This document shows, in pieces, positions 24,679 to 35,808 of a stretch of DNA of 64,000 nucleotides; position 1 is the stretch's first letter, and every line of letters begins with the position of its first letter. This stretch comes from Parastagonospora avenae f. sp. tritici 18332-5. Taxonomy: Eukaryota; Ascomycota; Dothideomycetes; Pleosporales; Phaeosphaeriaceae. Made by a program: the position numbers and the translations under genes. Location: contig JAFJTR010000029.1 in the NCBI GenBank assembly GCA_022559985.1, positions 186,001-250,000 of the forward strand. Reading direction: 5' to 3'. The notes below the pieces were generated by a model. That model worked only from the letters and a program-made list of their open reading frames with translations, was not told the DNA's origin and ran no database searches.

Positions 24679-24726
24679 AAAACACGTCAAACCCCCTCAC
24701 CTTCAACACGCGATAACTCCATCAAT

Positions 24727-26583
24727 ATGGACCCAATTCAAGCTGCGATTGAAATTATTGAAAATCTAGAGCCAGAAGAACAATTCTCGTATACAAAAAT
24801 TGCTGCTAAGCATAGTGTTGTGAGATCTACGTTGACCCGAAGGCACCAGGGCCAGACAAGCTCAGAAACAGCTAAGAACTTCAACCAGCAGAAACTCAAC
24901 CCACAACAAGAGCTAGAGCTTGTGAGATATATCAAAACGCTCACAGAGAGAGGCCTTCCTTCTACAAGAGAGATGCTCAGGAAGTTCTCATCTGAAGTAG
25001 CCCATCAGGAGCTCAGCGAGAGCTGGGTTACTCGCTTCATCAACCGACACGAGATCCACCTTATCTCAAAGTGGACCACCGCCATGGATCGTACGCGTCA
25101 CATGGCTGATTCTGAGTCAAAATGCTGTCTCTACTTCAAGCTATTGCATCAAAAGATCACCGAATATCACCTTGAGGCTCGAGATATATACAATATGGAT
25201 GAGAAGGGCTTCTTGATTGGTTTAATTAGCAGGTCAAAGAGGATCTTTAGCAGGAGGATGTGGGAGAAGAAGGAGGTTAGAGCATCTCTCCAGGATGGAT
25301 CACGCGAGTTTCTGACAGTCCTGGCCTGCTGCTGCGCCGATGGGAGCTCGCTGCCTCCAAGCCTCATCTACGCATCTTCGAAAGGAGCTATACGATCGAG
25401 CTGGGTGGAGGATATCAAGGCAGGAGAACATGAGGTGTTTATCTCATCATCCCCAACAGGCTGGTCAAACGATGACGTAGGCCTAGCTTGGCTTGAGCAG
25501 GTGTTTGATCGCTGTACAAAGCAGCGATCATGGAGATGGAGATTACTCATCCTTGATGGCCATGGATCTCATGTCACGATGGAGTTTATCAAGTACTGCG
25601 ATCGCCATAGGATTCTCCTCATGATCCTTCCTCCCCATTCGACTCACACGCTCCAGCCGCTCGATGTAGTGCTGTTTAAGCCACTCTCTTAAGCCTACTC
25701 TAACGAGCTCACCAATCATCTCCATAAGGCTCAAGGCCTCATCCTAATCAAGAAAGGAGACTTCTTCCCACTCTTCTGGAGCGCCTGGATATCCTCCTTC
25801 ACAGAGAACCTCATATTGAAGGCCTTCGAAGCCACTGGGATCTGGCCGATGGATGCCAACGTTATCCTTCGTAGATTTGCCAGCACGCCAGAAGCTGAGA
25901 GAAGCTCATCGTCAGGGCTCTCTGATCATGACTAGAGAACGCTTGATCAGTTAGTACGAGCTACTGTCAATGATAGCCATCAGTATGAGGCAAGAAAGCT
26001 GCGCTCAAGCGTTCACCATCTCTCTGTGCAGTATGAGCTTTTGCAGCATAAGAATGAGGGCTTAAAGGAGGCTCTTTAACATAAAAAGAAGCATAAGAAG
26101 AAGGGCAAAGCTCTTGACTCTCAACAGCGCCAGGAGTATCACGGTGGCTCTGTCTTCTGGTCTCCTCGCAAGACGCGTGAGGCTGAAGCTAGAGAAGCAG
26201 TACGGGAGCGAGATGAGATGGAGGAGAAATTCTAAAAAGCACGGCCCAAGAAGCAGCGCGAGGAGGCTCGACTGCAGCGTCAAGTTGAGCTCGAGGAGAG
26301 GCGTGTGGAGAGGCAGAGACTCAAGGAGATAAGGGAGCTTGAGCGAGCCGAGAAAGCAGCTGAACGCGCGCGCAAAGTTGAAGCCCAACACTAAAAAAAA
26401 GCTATCCAACAAGCTCAAAAACGCAAGCGGACAGCCTCTCAAGAGATCTCATCAAGTAACAAGCGTCAAAAACGCGCTGGCGCTGCTCACGCTGATGTTC
26501 AAGCTCGAGATGAGCTATCTGCTCCTCCACCGAAAGTCACATCACGTGGCCGCAATGTTAAACTCCCACAAAAATTCAGATAG
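24727..26583 (+). pseudogene. DDE transposase (pogo/Tigger family), RIP-like stops
   Basis: One uninterrupted frame of 618 codons, except for five internal stops: TAA 25690, TAG 25933, TAA 26077, TAA 26233 and TAA 26392 (first base of each). The N-terminus has psq/CENP-B-like helix-turn-helix character (FSYTKIAAKHSVVRSTLTRR). The catalytic triad motifs are intact: NMDEKGF, LDGHGSH and LQPLD. Four stops read as CAA to TAA and one as TGG to TAG, the C-to-T/G-to-A direction expected of RIP. The last third is a Lys/Arg/Glu-rich coiled-coil tail. There are no frameshifts, so mutation was by substitution only. The element is non-autonomous unless a functional copy exists elsewhere. Confidence 0.92.
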
Positions 26584-26685
26584 TACAAGTTAGTCACAAG
26601 TATCTAATCAGTCCTCCTTAATAAAATCTTATAATAACAGCTTATATACGTGGCTTGATAGCCTCATTTTTTAAGTAGTGGATAT

Positions 26686-26722
26686 GGTGTTCCGCGCGCA
26701 TCACGCGCACGGGCATGTTACC
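26686..26722 (-). repeat. Right terminal inverted repeat
   Basis: Reverse complement of the left repeat at 24642-24678, 34 of 37 bases. Confidence 0.88.
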
Positions 26723-26733
26723 CGAACATTTAA

Positions 26734-27818
26734 CGTTACAGCGGTTGATCCCCGACTTGCGGGCCAATGAAGTCGGAGAGCAGTCCTTCATCACCCTCAG
26801 TATTCAGCACAGACTACTTCGTACATAGTAGACACGCAACATCCCACACGATCGCGCAAGCCCAACTCCCTTAGATGTGCTGACTGAGGGTCCGAGTGTC
26901 GTCCGATGGCGATTAATGGGAGGTCTTACAAAGTGTTCGCGCTTCACGAGAGTTGCCCCTATCAACAAGAATGATGCAAATTGTTCTGCCAACTGGGCGC
27001 ACCACAAAGTGCAGGCGAATTCTTGCGTGTCTATAGGCAAAGTGGTGTAGTCTGATGCTTGCTTCTTGATTGGAGTAGCATCTGTGCGAGTGCGACATGA
27101 CGCATCTGCTTGAAGATCTTTCTACATCGGTTTCTGGGGCTGAGCACGATCATGCCTTGATATTGACAAACTTCTAGAACGACATGGGTAGCAAAAGTCA
27201 CTGGCTCAATCTTTTCTTTTCAACTCCGTTCTATCGTTCTCAGTACTTCAAGCTGATTAAGAAGTTGCTGCTTCCTAGCAGAATCTACATGTCAAGAGCA
27301 AGAAATGTTCGGCAGAGGGCAGGGCTTTCTGGCAGGTTATTATGTGGCTTCATCAGACTTATTGATCAAGTCCCTGTCGGCACGTTTGGGACGAAGCAGT
27401 GTTCTCGGTTGAGAATATGAATTTGTAGATCACTGCATGTGACATCATGGACGCTGTGCTATCTCAGAATATCTGCAGCTGCACAGTCTGAACTTGAGGA
27501 AGCTGTTTCTTTCCCCTGTATGTCCTTCAGGCTTTTCGCTAAATTACGGTGATAGATGCGGTCTCGGACACTATCGGGTATCCGGTCTTCCGCACCAGAT
27601 GCGGGTCTACCTAGAGTTCCGGCAAGTCAGCTTCACAAATAGCCATGGATGACCTACCGGGATGGGACCCGATCCGGTCGGTGATATCACGAAAGCTGAC
27701 GCGTATCTCCACCGCCGTCTGGGTCTTTGGACAGAGCTATCTCAAGCATTCATTCAATATACTATCCGCCCACGTTTTCTCCAAGTATCTGTCAGGACTC
27801 AGCTAGAAACTTAAAAAG
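26734..27818. other. Intergenic
   Basis: A minus-strand frame (26804-27040) and a weak plus-strand frame (27184-27420) show no domain. The last 100 bp serve as the hydrolase promoter. Confidence 0.4.
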
Positions 27819-28661
27819 ATGACGACCAAGTCGAAGCCTACGATCCTATCAGTGCCTGGTGCATGGATGCCATCTGACTGCTTCAATTCCTTGCGCCATC
27901 TTCTCACTCAAGAGGGATCCGAGTCTGTCACTGTCGATCATCCCTCTGTCGGAAGCGAGTCTGCAGATCAGACTCTCGACGATGATGTTGCTAATTTGCG
28001 CAACACCTTGGACCGGTTGATTGAACAAGAAGGCAAAGACATACTTCTTCTCTTGCACTCATATGGTACATTCAAAAAAAAATCGTGTTTGATCACTCAC
28101 CCACTCACCACAAATGCTAGGTGGAGTCTTTGGCTCGTGTGCCAGCAAGGGACTCGGTGCAGAAGAGCGCTTGAACAATGAGAAGCAAGGCGGAATCACG
28201 AACATGATCTTTGTTGCTGCCTTTACACTCCGGATTGGAGAGAGTCTTCTCGACAAGTTGGGTGGCCAGATGCCTCCATATGTGAAGCTAGAGGTATGAT
28301 TAGCAGTTTTCTTGCCAGACCCAAATCATGCTGACGTGAGTAGGGCTTGAAGGTGAAAATCGATCAAACACCTGAAACCGTATTCCCCGAACTGCCAGAA
28401 GACGAGCAGAAGACATGGCATGCTCGTCTTACTCATACAGCTGTCGGCGTTTTTGCAGGCACTTCAACACATGAGCCACGGCATTTCATCCCCTGCGCGT
28501 ATTTTGTTTGTAATCAAGATACGATCCTCTTGTCGTCTTTCCAAGAAGCGTTGGCTCATTCTATAGGTGCAACAGTTCAGAAAATTACGGCAGACCATAA
28601 CCCGTTCCTTTCAGCGTCTGATCAAATTGTCAAAGGAATTAAGACTGTTGTCGGATCATGA
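27819..28661 (+). CDS. Alpha/beta hydrolase with C-terminus altered by an LTR
   Basis: Exons 27819-28065, 28121-28293 and 28344-28661 keep phase and give 245 residues. The N-terminus TILSVPGAWMPSDCF is the first strand and oxyanion loop; the nucleophile elbow is LLHSYGG, split by intron 1. The catalytic His is probably in ITADHNPFLS, near the C-terminus. The size fits the small MhpC/methylesterase-like fungal hydrolases. The stop codon is inside a solo LTR: the last codons (VGS) are LTR sequence. If the LTR is removed, the frame ends VAGN and stops at a TGA at about 28882-28884. The enzyme is therefore probably still functional, but its 3' UTR and terminator are now LTR-derived. Confidence 0.88.
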
Positions 28662-28864
28662 GTGTTAGTAGGTAAGTCGGCTGCTCACCGCTGCGGCGTT
28701 ACCCAACAGCCGACTCGATCCTACTTCGGCTCTACTCGTCTCAGATCAGATGTACCTCTGTAGCATCCCCACGTAGCTAGAAAGAATATAACTACCAATC
28801 CAAAGTCACCAGAAGAACCTCGTTGTTTATTTTCACCCGTACGATCGTACAAGGCCTACCAACA
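28649..28864 (-). mobile_element. Solo LTR, copy 3 (216 bp, TSD ACTGT), inside the hydrolase 3' end
   Basis: It has the same TGTCGG...CCTACCAACA ends (plus-strand reading) as copy 1, and a perfect target duplication ACTGT at 28644-28648 and 28865-28869. It is the most diverged internally and about 25 bp longer. The insertion point lies a few codons before the original hydrolase stop and supplies the present TGA. Confidence 0.88.
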
Positions 28865-28869
28865 ACTGT

Positions 28870-29322
28870 AGTAGCGGGAAATTGAACCTGGAACAGGCCT
28901 TGAGGTTAGACATCGGAGCGCCGCTCTCTGCACCTGCGCAGACAGAGGCAGGCATAAGAAACAGAACACTATGCTAATCTCTGCTGTAGCTGCCGTAGTA
29001 GTTGCACTAGAGGGAATAGAAGTTGGGAGCGCTGGAGTTCGGTGCAAAGCACGCTAACCTAAAGCTGAATGAATGCACTTACAAGTCCGTATTTAAGAAA
29101 GCCTCAAGAAAGCCTCAAGAAAGCCTCAAGAAAGCCTTACTACATATTCTCCTCGTTCAGCACCTGTGAATTGCCGCTTTCTGTGCTCAAACTCATCCCC
29201 ATCTAAGCTAACACTCCCAATGAAGCTTCCCACCAGCGCTCGGTTTGTGGCTCCGGTCTTGGCTTTACCATCGTTCAATAACGTCAAGGCGCGTGCATTC
29301 TAGCTCCCCAATCTACAAAACC
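28870..29322. other. Intergenic with an 11-bp tandem repeat
   Basis: The unit AAGAAAGCCTC is repeated nearly four times at 29095-29137. The start of this stretch is the displaced end of the hydrolase gene and its old 3' UTR. Confidence 0.6.
29095..29137. repeat. 11-bp tandem repeat, 3.9 copies
   Basis: Perfect repetition of AAGAAAGCCTC in the spacer between the hydrolase and CysRS 3' ends. Confidence 0.9.
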
Positions 29323-31910
29323 TCATGCACTTTTCGCATACTCCTCGAACAACTTCTTCTGCTTCTCCCACTCCTTCTTCAGCTTCTTGCTCTTTCCCTT
29401 AGTCACCTCTTCACCCTTTGCATCCTTGGTCGGCAGACCCTCGTCATCCCACGCGCTGTATTCAGCGGTCCTGAACATGTCCTTGGGGTTGATTTTCGCT
29501 TGCTCGGCCAGCTTAGCCTTCTTCTCCGCCTCTTCAGCCTCGCGCTTGGCCTTTGCTTCCGCTTTGGCGCGTGCGATGGCTTCTTTCTGGTCGCGTGCGG
29601 CTTGCAGTTCAGCGTCTACGGGTCGGACCATCGCAGGTGCGTTTTCGCGGTCTTCGAGGTAGATGCCCAGATCCCACAGGTGGGTGTCGCGGAGCTGGTC
29701 GCACAGTGCGAGGAAATCTTTCGTCGGCGCTTTCTTGGCTCCAAGGTTGCGGAGGTTTTCTTGGAACGTCGATAGGACTTCTGCGTAAGGTACGGCGGCG
29801 GCTTCTTGCTTTTGGGCGGGCTTGTGCTGTGCGAGAATGTCTTCGAGTACCTCACGGGATAGATCGCCAGCGACAGCATGTTTGCGCACCTCGTCACGGT
29901 CGCGGGAAACGGCGTACACGAACTCCTTGGCTTCTGATGGGATGTCGACGCCAACCCAGCCAATGTTGCCATCGTATGGGTCTGCTGAACCATCTAGACC
30001 AAAGATGCGGACCATACGTGTAATGTATCGTGCAATGTCAAAAGACACGTCGTCGGAGAGACCAGCCTTGTCTGCGGAGTTGTAGTCCGTTATCAAACTT
30101 GAGATAGCACGCATCGCAGAAGGTGTGTCAAATGAGTCGGCGAGAGCATTGTGCACCTTCTCCTTCGCAGCCTCGAATGCTTTCCGCACTTTCTCATCCT
30201 CTGCGCCAGTCGAGCCGATGTTTGGATGTACCTCGAGATCTCGGACCTTGTAGAAGAAGTTGGTTACATAGCTCTCCCATGACGCGCCGCCCTTCCGCAT
30301 ATCGTCTGTGATTTCGATACCATCGTGCCATCCACCGAGAAGGAAGATGATGCGCAGGCTTCGCGCGTTCCAGTCACCGCGGGCGAGAGCTTCACGGATC
30401 GTAGTGAAGTTCTTTAAGCTTTTCGACATTTTGCTTCCAGATATCGATAGATGGCCCATGTGGAGAAAGTAGTTGACCCACTGATGGCCACCTTCTTTTG
30501 ACGACCAATGCGCTTCTGACTGTGCGAGTTCACTGGAAAAGTTAGCAGCAGATCCACCGAAATGTACAGAAGTCCCTACTTGTCATGGTGCGGAAAGCAG
30601 AGATCGATACCACCGGAGTGAATGTCCATCTGCTCTCCTAGTACATCGCTAGCCATAACTGAGCACTCAATATGCCAACCTGGCCGTCCAGGACCCCATG
30701 GTGACTTCCAAGCAGGCTCTCCAGGTTTACTTGACTTCCACAACGCAAAGTCGGATTCGCTACGCTTCTCTGATGTCTTCTGCGTTGATAGAGCTCCCTC
30801 GCCGTCTGCTTGCAGGCCCTTATCACCTCGATTCCACGGCTCCAGGCGGGCATAGTGGTTCCCGGGTACTTTCTCGAAAGCTTCGATGTCGAAGTATACT
30901 GATCCGTCTGAAGTGCTGTAGGCAAAGCCATTGGCGACAATCTTCTCAACAAATGTCACAATCTGGTCGCCGTACTCGGTGACTCGTGTAACTACATTCG
31001 GGTCCAGTACATTGAGACTTCGCATATCCTCGTTGAAGCGCGCCTCATACTTTTGCGTGAGTCGGGTGAACACTGTATGATCACTGGCGTCTATCGTAGT
31101 GCCGTACAAGGAGTCCAAATACGGCAACAGCACATCTTCTGCTCCAGCGTAGAAGGTCTCTACATCCTCCGGTGTGGTCTTCGACGGTGCTAGCAACGCG
31201 GTCGCTGCTGTGCCGGCTGTCCTTAGATGCATCTTGATTTTCGCCTCTTTGTCGCCAGCTGGACCAACACCATCCACAGACTTGCCTTGAATCACGTTTG
31301 CGTACTGTTTTGCGGACTCCTCGTTGAAAGTGCCAATGTTTACATCTGCGCTCAGCAATGGCAGATTCTTTTTTACGTATGTGTCAAAGGCTTTGATGGT
31401 TGTGTTGATCAGCTCGTCTGTAACTGTCGGGTTTTTCGACTTGAAGTCTGCGAGAAGATACTGTTGTCTTCCACGCAGAATAATTTTGTCATCCACATCC
31501 GTGATGTTCTGGACGAAGCGCAAGTTGTACCCGAAGTAACCTGCCAAGACTCGTCGCAAGATGTCGATGGTCACGTAATTCCGCGCATGCCCAAGATGCG
31601 CATCGTCGTAGACGGTAGGACCGCAGCTGTACCATTTGACAACCTTGCCTTCGGGGTCGACTGGAACGAATTCATTCTTTGATCGGGTCAATGAATTCCA
31701 AACTTTTAGTTTTGCCTCATGTGATGATTTTGGCTCCTTCCACGGCGGCTGGGTGCGCGTTGAGGTAGCCATGGTGGCCACTATCGTCAGGCGTAGCGGG
31801 TTGTTGCAGATGTTCCTCTTCCGTGCAAGTGGGGAGCTGGTGGTGAAGATTTGGCGTGACAAAGAGCGGAGGCCAGATACCATCAAGGTGGCGGCAGGTA
31901 TACCCGACAA
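29323..31910 (-). CDS. CRS1: Cysteinyl-tRNA synthetase
   Basis: Exons 31910-30580 and 30532-29323 (47-bp intron) give 846 residues. This class I synthetase charges tRNA-Cys. Visible are the zinc/HIGH region WYSCGPTVYDDAHLGHARNY, CFPHHDNELAQSEAHW across the splice, and the KMSKS loop GSKMSKSLKNF. The C-terminus is a long Lys/Glu-rich extension typical of eukaryotic cytosolic forms. The first methionine gives an Arg/Ser-rich leader (LRSLSRQIFTTSSPLARKR) that looks like a mitochondrial presequence; an internal ATG (MATSTRTQPPWKEP) would give the cytosolic form. Dual localisation from alternative starts is known for several fungal synthetases and is inferred here. The symbol follows yeast CRS1. 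Confidence 0.96.
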
Positions 31911-32189
31911 GGAGCGACTAGAAGGGGACAGGTAAGAGAGTTCGGGGAAAGAGTCAGAAATTGATCGCGCTTACGGTGAGTCAGTATCTTTAAGTGTAAC
32001 TGTGGCAGTTATGGTCACGTTCTCGGTGTTCTACACCCCTGCCATCGAGGTCTTGGCACGCCCCCCACCAATTGCAAGCTCGAAAGCTCCCCGCAGAAAT
32101 TGTTCGCGAGCTGCTTCACGCACCTCCAGCCTCAGCAATTGCGCAAAGCTGACGAACGATCGCCGAAATCGCGATTCCATACTGCCACG

Positions 32190-33722
32190 ATGGCCACAAA
32201 TCCGTCGCCTTTCCTAGACCCCGGTACCCATGCGTCTACGAACAATCTCGGCATTTTACAATTGCGACGCGACCAATTGATCCCGGCCGTCCTCACACTA
32301 GAAACCACTCCGGACTACGCAGAGGGCAAGGTCGAAAACACTCGATTCGGATCATTCCCTCATAGTACACTCGTTGGCCAGCCGTGGGGTACACAAATAT
32401 TAGCATCAGTGGTCGACACTGGATCGCGAGGAAAATCGAAGAAGAGGAAGCGGGATGGAAAAGATGAGGCAGAGACTCCAGGATCGGACGCGAAAGAGGC
32501 AAAGAAGGACATTGTGAAGGCTGCAGCGGCGAGCAGTGGGTTTGCGCATTTGGTACCGCCCACACCAGAGACATGGACGCTCTCATTACCACACCGTACG
32601 CAAGTTGTCTACACGCCCGACTATAGCTATATCCTCCAAAGACTACGAGTACGACCGGGCGACCACATCATAGAGGCAGGCGCGGGTAGTGGCAGCTTCA
32701 CACACGCTTCAGTGAGAGCAGTATACAACGGCTACCCAGGACAACAGGAGACCTCCAACGGCACCGAAGAGCCCGACGAAGAGGCAGTCGGTGTGATCAA
32801 GAAGCGCAAGCGCAGCAAACGTCACGGCGGAGTATATAGCTTCGAATACCACGAGCCGCGCGCAAAGCAGCTCCAAGTCGAAATCAAAGAACACGGCCTC
32901 GACCCTCTGGTCACCGTAACCCATCGCGACGTCTATAACGACGGCTTCTGCCTCGACACCACCACCGATGGGCCCGACGCAGACGCGATATTCCTCGACC
33001 TGCCCGCCCCCTGGCAGGCGCTCAAACACCTCACGCGCTCGCCCCCATCCTCCGCCGCCCTCAAATCCGTCGCAGCACAATCCGACCCTTCAACACCCTT
33101 ACCAGAAGACTGGTCTACGACCAAACCCTTCCACACCCCACTCAACCCCCTCAAACCCATCCGCATATGCACCTTCTCCCCCTGCATCGAACAAGTCACC
33201 CGCACCGTCTCCGCCCTGCGCACCTACGGCTGGCTCGAAATCGACATGGTCGAGATCGCCGCCAAGCGCCTGGAAGTGCGTCGTGAGCGCGTCGGTCTCG
33301 CTGAAGAAGGCGTGCGCGGCGGGAACGCCACGCCTGCCAGTGTCCAGGAAGCCGTGCAGCGCTTGCGCGACGTCGAAGGCCGCGCCGCCGTCTTCCACAG
33401 CCTGCAGAAGGAGAAGCAGGAGGAGGTCATGCGGCGCGCAGAGGCGCGGAAGAGAGGCGAAGACGTGGAGGCTGGCAATGAGAAGAGGGTGGGCGGGAAG
33501 AAGGAGGGCGTACCGCCGGGGAAGGCGGAGAGAGTGGAGAAGACAAAGAAAGAGGCGGAGAGTCGGACGTTGTTCAAAGAGGGACGGTTGGTGCATCGCA
33601 CGGAGCCGGAGCTCAAGACGCACACGAGTTATCTGGTGTTTGCGGTGTTGCCGCGGGAGTGGAAGAGGGAGGACGAGGAGAGGGCGAGGAAGCAGTGGGG
33701 GGCGGGTGGGAAGAAGAAGTGA
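32190..33722 (+). CDS. TRM61: tRNA (adenine-58-N1) methyltransferase catalytic subunit
   Basis: A single exon of 510 residues from the ATG at 32190. An in-frame ATG at 32100 would add a 30-residue Ser/Arg/Gln-rich leader. Trm61 (Gcd14) with Trm6 makes m1A58 in tRNAs, including initiator tRNA. The SAM motif IIEAGAGSGSFTHA and the family motif FLDLPAPWQAL are present, preceded by a long N-terminal domain. It carries insertions rich in Lys/Glu (SRGKSKKRKRDGKDE and a basic tail after 33420), which suggest a nuclear location. It is divergent from CysRS with about 280 bp between starts. It is clean and intact, part of the core island. Confidence 0.93.
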   Translation: MATNPSPFLDPGTHASTNNLGILQLRRDQLIPAVLTLETTPDYAEGKVENTRFGSFPHSTLVGQPWGTQILASVVDTGSRGKSKKRKRDGKDEAETPGSDAKEAKKDIVKAAAASSGFAHLVPPTPETWTLSLPHRTQVVYTPDYSYILQRLRVRPGDHIIEAGAGSGSFTHASVRAVYNGYPGQQETSNGTEEPDEEAVGVIKKRKRSKRHGGVYSFEYHEPRAKQLQVEIKEHGLDPLVTVTHRDVYNDGFCLDTTTDGPDADAIFLDLPAPWQALKHLTRSPPSSAALKSVAAQSDPSTPLPEDWSTTKPFHTPLNPLKPIRICTFSPCIEQVTRTVSALRTYGWLEIDMVEIAAKRLEVRRERVGLAEEGVRGGNATPASVQEAVQRLRDVEGRAAVFHSLQKEKQEEVMRRAEARKRGEDVEAGNEKRVGGKKEGVPPGKAERVEKTKKEAESRTLFKEGRLVHRTEPELKTHTSYLVFAVLPREWKREDEERARKQWGAGGKKK

Positions 33723-33844
33723 ATTTGGCTTGTTAAGATGATACCCGAGATGCTAGAAGAACTACCTATCCTGCGCCTTGCGAGTAACGCTAAACTGAAG
33801 AACTACTATATCCGCATATATTGCATCGCTGAACGCTGATTCCG

Positions 33845-35808
33845 CTAGCCCCACACCGCATCCTTCGCCCTGTGACTTCCATCCCTACTCGGCGGGGTAG
33901 AAATGATATGCGTCCAAGCCTCCTTGCCGTCGATGAACAGCCTGTAGTTGAGCAGACTCTGTTCCCCGTGTGGCGGATTCGTAATCTCCACAGCACCGAA
34001 TTTGCTGTTGCCATCGGGAAGGTACTTGATGCATACATCCTCGTCGTCAATCTCCTTGTATGTGCGGAATGGCAGGTAGAACATGCTCAACGGAGACGTG
34101 CTGAACTCGTGCACCGTGGCACTCACAGGCCACTTCGAGCCCGCAGGTGGTGGGAAAGACGTAGCGGCGAATTCGTGGCGATCACCGGAGAGAATGACAA
34201 CACCGACGCCTGCAGTGGATGAAAGTTCCCACGCGGCTTCAAGGATGATGCGGCGCTCGTGGAGGTAGCCGCCCCAAGTGTCCTCAGATCCGAACTGCCA
34301 GTTCTTGGTGAACGGAATGCCGGTAACGATAAACTTCCAATTCACGCCGTTGTGTGGGACTTTGTGAATCCAGGCGAGAAGATCGTCTAGTTGTTGCTGG
34401 CCGAGCATTGTCTTCGCCGGATCATTGGGTTCTTTGCTTTCGGGGCTGCGATACCGGCGCGTATCGAGAAGGAAGAAATCTGCCGGTCCTTGCGTGAAAG
34501 AGAAGTATGTGTGACCTTTCCGATGCGCGGGTGGGTTTGGCGCGGCATTGTAGTGTGTGAAGGCATCATAGGCAGGGACTGCGACGCCCGTCATGTTTGA
34601 ATTCCAGTCATTGTGGATCTCGTGGTCGTCGATGACGTGGATCCATGGCAGATTGTCACTGACCGCAGGCCAGGATGGCGAGGAGTAGACCTGGCGATAC
34701 TCCCGTCGGTATGTCTCAGAGTCTTTGCCTTGTCGCTGCGGGACGTCGACGTAGATGAAGTCTCCGAGGAAGAGCATGAAGTACGGACGGAGCTCGGGAA
34801 GCCAGTTCGCAAGGTGCTTCATGCCAGGAAATTCCAGCGGGTGTTGGAGAGGTGTGTACGGTACGCGCGGCTTGATGCAGCTTGAGTGAACGAACGTGTA
34901 TTTGTTGTCCTTGAGCGATGATGTGCGACCTGGCCGAGGTGCAGTCATGAACGTGCCCGTCTTGTTTCCGCTTGATGTCTCGATGACATATTCATAATGT
35001 GTGTCTGGGCGGAGGTAGTCGAGATTCAGCACCGTGGTGAAGTCGGTCTCGTTCGTCAGCCAGTGGCTCGGTTGGCTGGAAGGATGGATCTTGTGCATCC
35101 ACGAGCGGTTCGGCTCATCGATTGACCGATACAGCACTCTGACATCGAACGCATATGGCTCTCTGACCATAATGTTTGCGCTGTGGTATGACACGAAACC
35201 AACGCGTCCGAACGACGCGTCATGGCATTGGTGGAGGAGAGGCGCGCGATACACGACATCCAATGCCATAGCGATGAGCGCCATATTGATGGCAAACGTG
35301 ATCCAGCTCCATAGAGCAGAAGAAGGGCTCGGTAGGCCTGTGAGTAAGGTCCTTAAGACCTTAGGCTCCCTTTCCTCGTACTGGATCGTTTCCAGCACGT
35401 CCAGCTCTTCGAGTGGCCCGTCATCTGCTCCATCAATGAGCTGGACATCTTCACTCGAGTCATCATCTCTGGCGATGGTGTCTTTCACGATGATATCAAG
35501 CTCATCTGATATGACCCTGTACTGTTCTGTGTCTTGGAAGCTGGTGAAGAAGGAAGGAATGTAAATGGCCGTGAGTGCCGTTGCAAGCGCCGGTACAATC
35601 TGAATGCATTGTTAGAAAAGGTTCATTGGGCGCGTTGCGTGCGCATTGGTGACGTTTGTACTGACAGTCGTGGGGATCTGTGAAGGCCAATGTTAGTCAC
35701 CAATACTAGCGAAGCTTGACCAGAGCTTACCCATCGCAGGAAAATCCATATACTCAGCCGTAAGGCCAGGGAGCTAACAAGGGTGAGGATGTCGCTCGTG
35801 GAAGCCAT
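33845..35808 (-). CDS. PhoD-like metallophosphatase, membrane anchored
   Basis: Exons 35808-35731, 35677-35666 (12 nt) and 35599-33845 give 614 residues. The catalytic metal motifs are FLGDFIYVD, VIDDHEIHND and LSGDRHEFAA, matching the PhoD/alkaline phosphatase D family. N-terminal hydrophobic stretches (LSIWIFLRW; TALTAIYIPSFF; ITFAINMALIAMAL) place the catalytic domain across a membrane, with N-glycosylation sites such as NMT and NET. The 12-base micro-exon encodes IPTT. Its omission would also preserve frame, so splicing there needs transcript support. It is convergent with TRM61 and part of the core island. The natural substrate of fungal members is not settled. Confidence 0.9.

Larger units (their letters stand above)
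24642..26722 (+). mobile_element. pogo/Fot1-type DNA transposon, about 2.1 kb
   Basis: A 37-bp terminal inverted repeat (24642-24678 and 26686-26722, 34 of 37 identical) brackets a single transposase frame. Similarity continues weakly a few bases outward, so the exact ends and the expected TA target duplication could not be fixed. Size and structure fit Tc1/mariner-superfamily pogo elements of fungi. Confidence 0.88.

Noticed and set aside
32968..33741. Long second frame inside TRM61 and antisense frames of up to 174 codons
   Set aside because: GC-rich shadow frames of the TRM61 gene, which carries the SAM motif and LDLPAPW.
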